From Prochlorococcus sp. AG-402-P18 (GTDB taxonomy: Bacteria; Cyanobacteriota; Cyanobacteriia; PCC-6307; Cyanobiaceae): 64,000 nt of DNA. Below the pieces are notes generated by a model, which saw only the letters and a program-made list of their open reading frames with translations, was not told the origin of the DNA and made no database searches. Position numbers and translations under genes: made by a program. The stretch lies in contig QCJC01000003.1 of the NCBI GenBank assembly GCA_003216275.1, forward strand, positions 1 to 64,000, written 5' to 3'. Positions 63,504 through 64,000 of this stretch are shown here, one piece after another. Within the stretch, counting starts at the first letter, position 1. Every line of letters begins with the position of its first letter.

Positions 63504-64000
63504 TGAATCACCAGAAATATAATAATATAAATCCAACAAATTCTGTAAGAGATTACATAGAAAATATAAAAGATAGTATTATAGACAAACAAGCTAGCAG
63601 ACTTTTTGATGATCTGAAATGGATCGAACTTGAAGGTATTTCAAGGAATAAGTCAGAATTATTTCCTACAGTTATCTCGGGGAAAGGGCAGAAAATTCTT
63701 CTATTACATGGTTTTGACAGTTGCTTTCTTGAATATAGACGTCTATCACCATTTCTGAAAAAGAATAACAAATTAATCATTCCAGATTTATATGGATTTG
63801 GCTTTTGTCCTAGACCAATTGGTAACAAATATGGATTCAAATATTTAATGGAACATTTGAATTCTATTTTAAACTTATTTTTTGAAAATCGTCCGATAGG
63901 TATAATTGGAGCTTCAATGGGTGGGGCTTTAGCTTTAGAGCTTGCAAGACAAAACCCCAAAAAGATTAATAAGTTGCTTCTTTTATCACCAGCGGGTTTA
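63504..64000 (+). CDS. Alpha/beta hydrolase, truncated by window end
   Basis: The first 165 residues are visible. A TTG at 63,504, 13 bp after the previous stop, opens the frame. Seen: KILLLHGFDSCFLEYRRLSP (oxyanion-hole HGF), LIIPDLYGFGFCPRP, and the nucleophile elbow IGASMGGALALELAR (Ser). The catalytic acid and His lie beyond the window. Substrate unknown. Confidence 0.85.

Overview
The window comes from an AT-rich marine picocyanobacterium, almost certainly a low-light-type Prochlorococcus. The evidence is gene content and style: a CrtH-type carotene isomerase beside trmFO, a PsbP-like lipoprotein, a BicA/SulP-like transporter, ClpC with cyanobacterial features, a complete recC-recB-recD set, very compact core operons with ATGA overlaps, and many short orphan membrane proteins. 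I could not run a search, so the strain is not named.

Region 1 (1 to about 15,634) looks like an integrated tRNA-associated mobile element of the tycheposon type described from Prochlorococcus. Its left end lies outside the window. It holds an excisionase-like HTH gene and a complete tyrosine recombinase behind a regulated-looking promoter (363-391), and a tandem ribbon-helix-helix (RHH) protein. A minus-strand cargo operon of five orphan genes (9124 down to 4238) is built from two shuffled paralogous families. Next come a 38-residue RHH protein, a stand-alone DnaB-type helicase, a plus-strand cargo operon of TPR proteins, and a 618-residue DUF4116-repeat protein. A second RHH regulator and a small membrane protein sit immediately before the 3' end of a tRNA-Pro(UGG) gene at 15,634-15,707.

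Region 2 (15.7-18.4 kb) holds two D/E/N-rich orphan genes between the intact tRNA-Pro and a decayed copy of its 5' half plus about 100 bp of its upstream DNA (18,256-18,385). Two more decayed tRNA-like fragments lie nearby (18,134 and about 16,985). This looks like an archive of earlier insertions at the same tRNA.

Region 3 (18.5-26.9 kb) is a gene-sparse variable zone: a TPR/GT41 (SPINDLY-type) O-GlcNAc-transferase-like protein, a lipoprotein, and a string of small orphan, mostly membrane proteins. Several are shorter than 60 codons and were found by reading the sequence directly (21,094; 21,311; 22,882; 23,901; 26,760).

Region 4 (27.3-64 kb) is conserved core chromosome: SulP transporter, tRNA-Lys, trmFO, crtH, an atypical response regulator without its phospho-acceptor aspartate, grxD-bolA, plsC, pdxJ, recC-recB-recD with an isoprenylcysteine-methyltransferase-like gene between recC and recB, a DEAD-box helicase, an ABC exporter, psbP-like, recR (apparently with a CTG start), lipA, bioB-trhO-acetyltransferase-like, lysA-cdaA-uppS, rimI, clpC, an iron-alcohol-dehydrogenase-family gene, and the start of an alpha/beta hydrolase.

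The most interesting parts are the A-B-B-A paralogous cargo operon with exchanged AbrB-like N-terminal modules, the shared 10-bp-spaced GYGACA repeats at both ends of the element, and the layered tRNA-Pro remnants.
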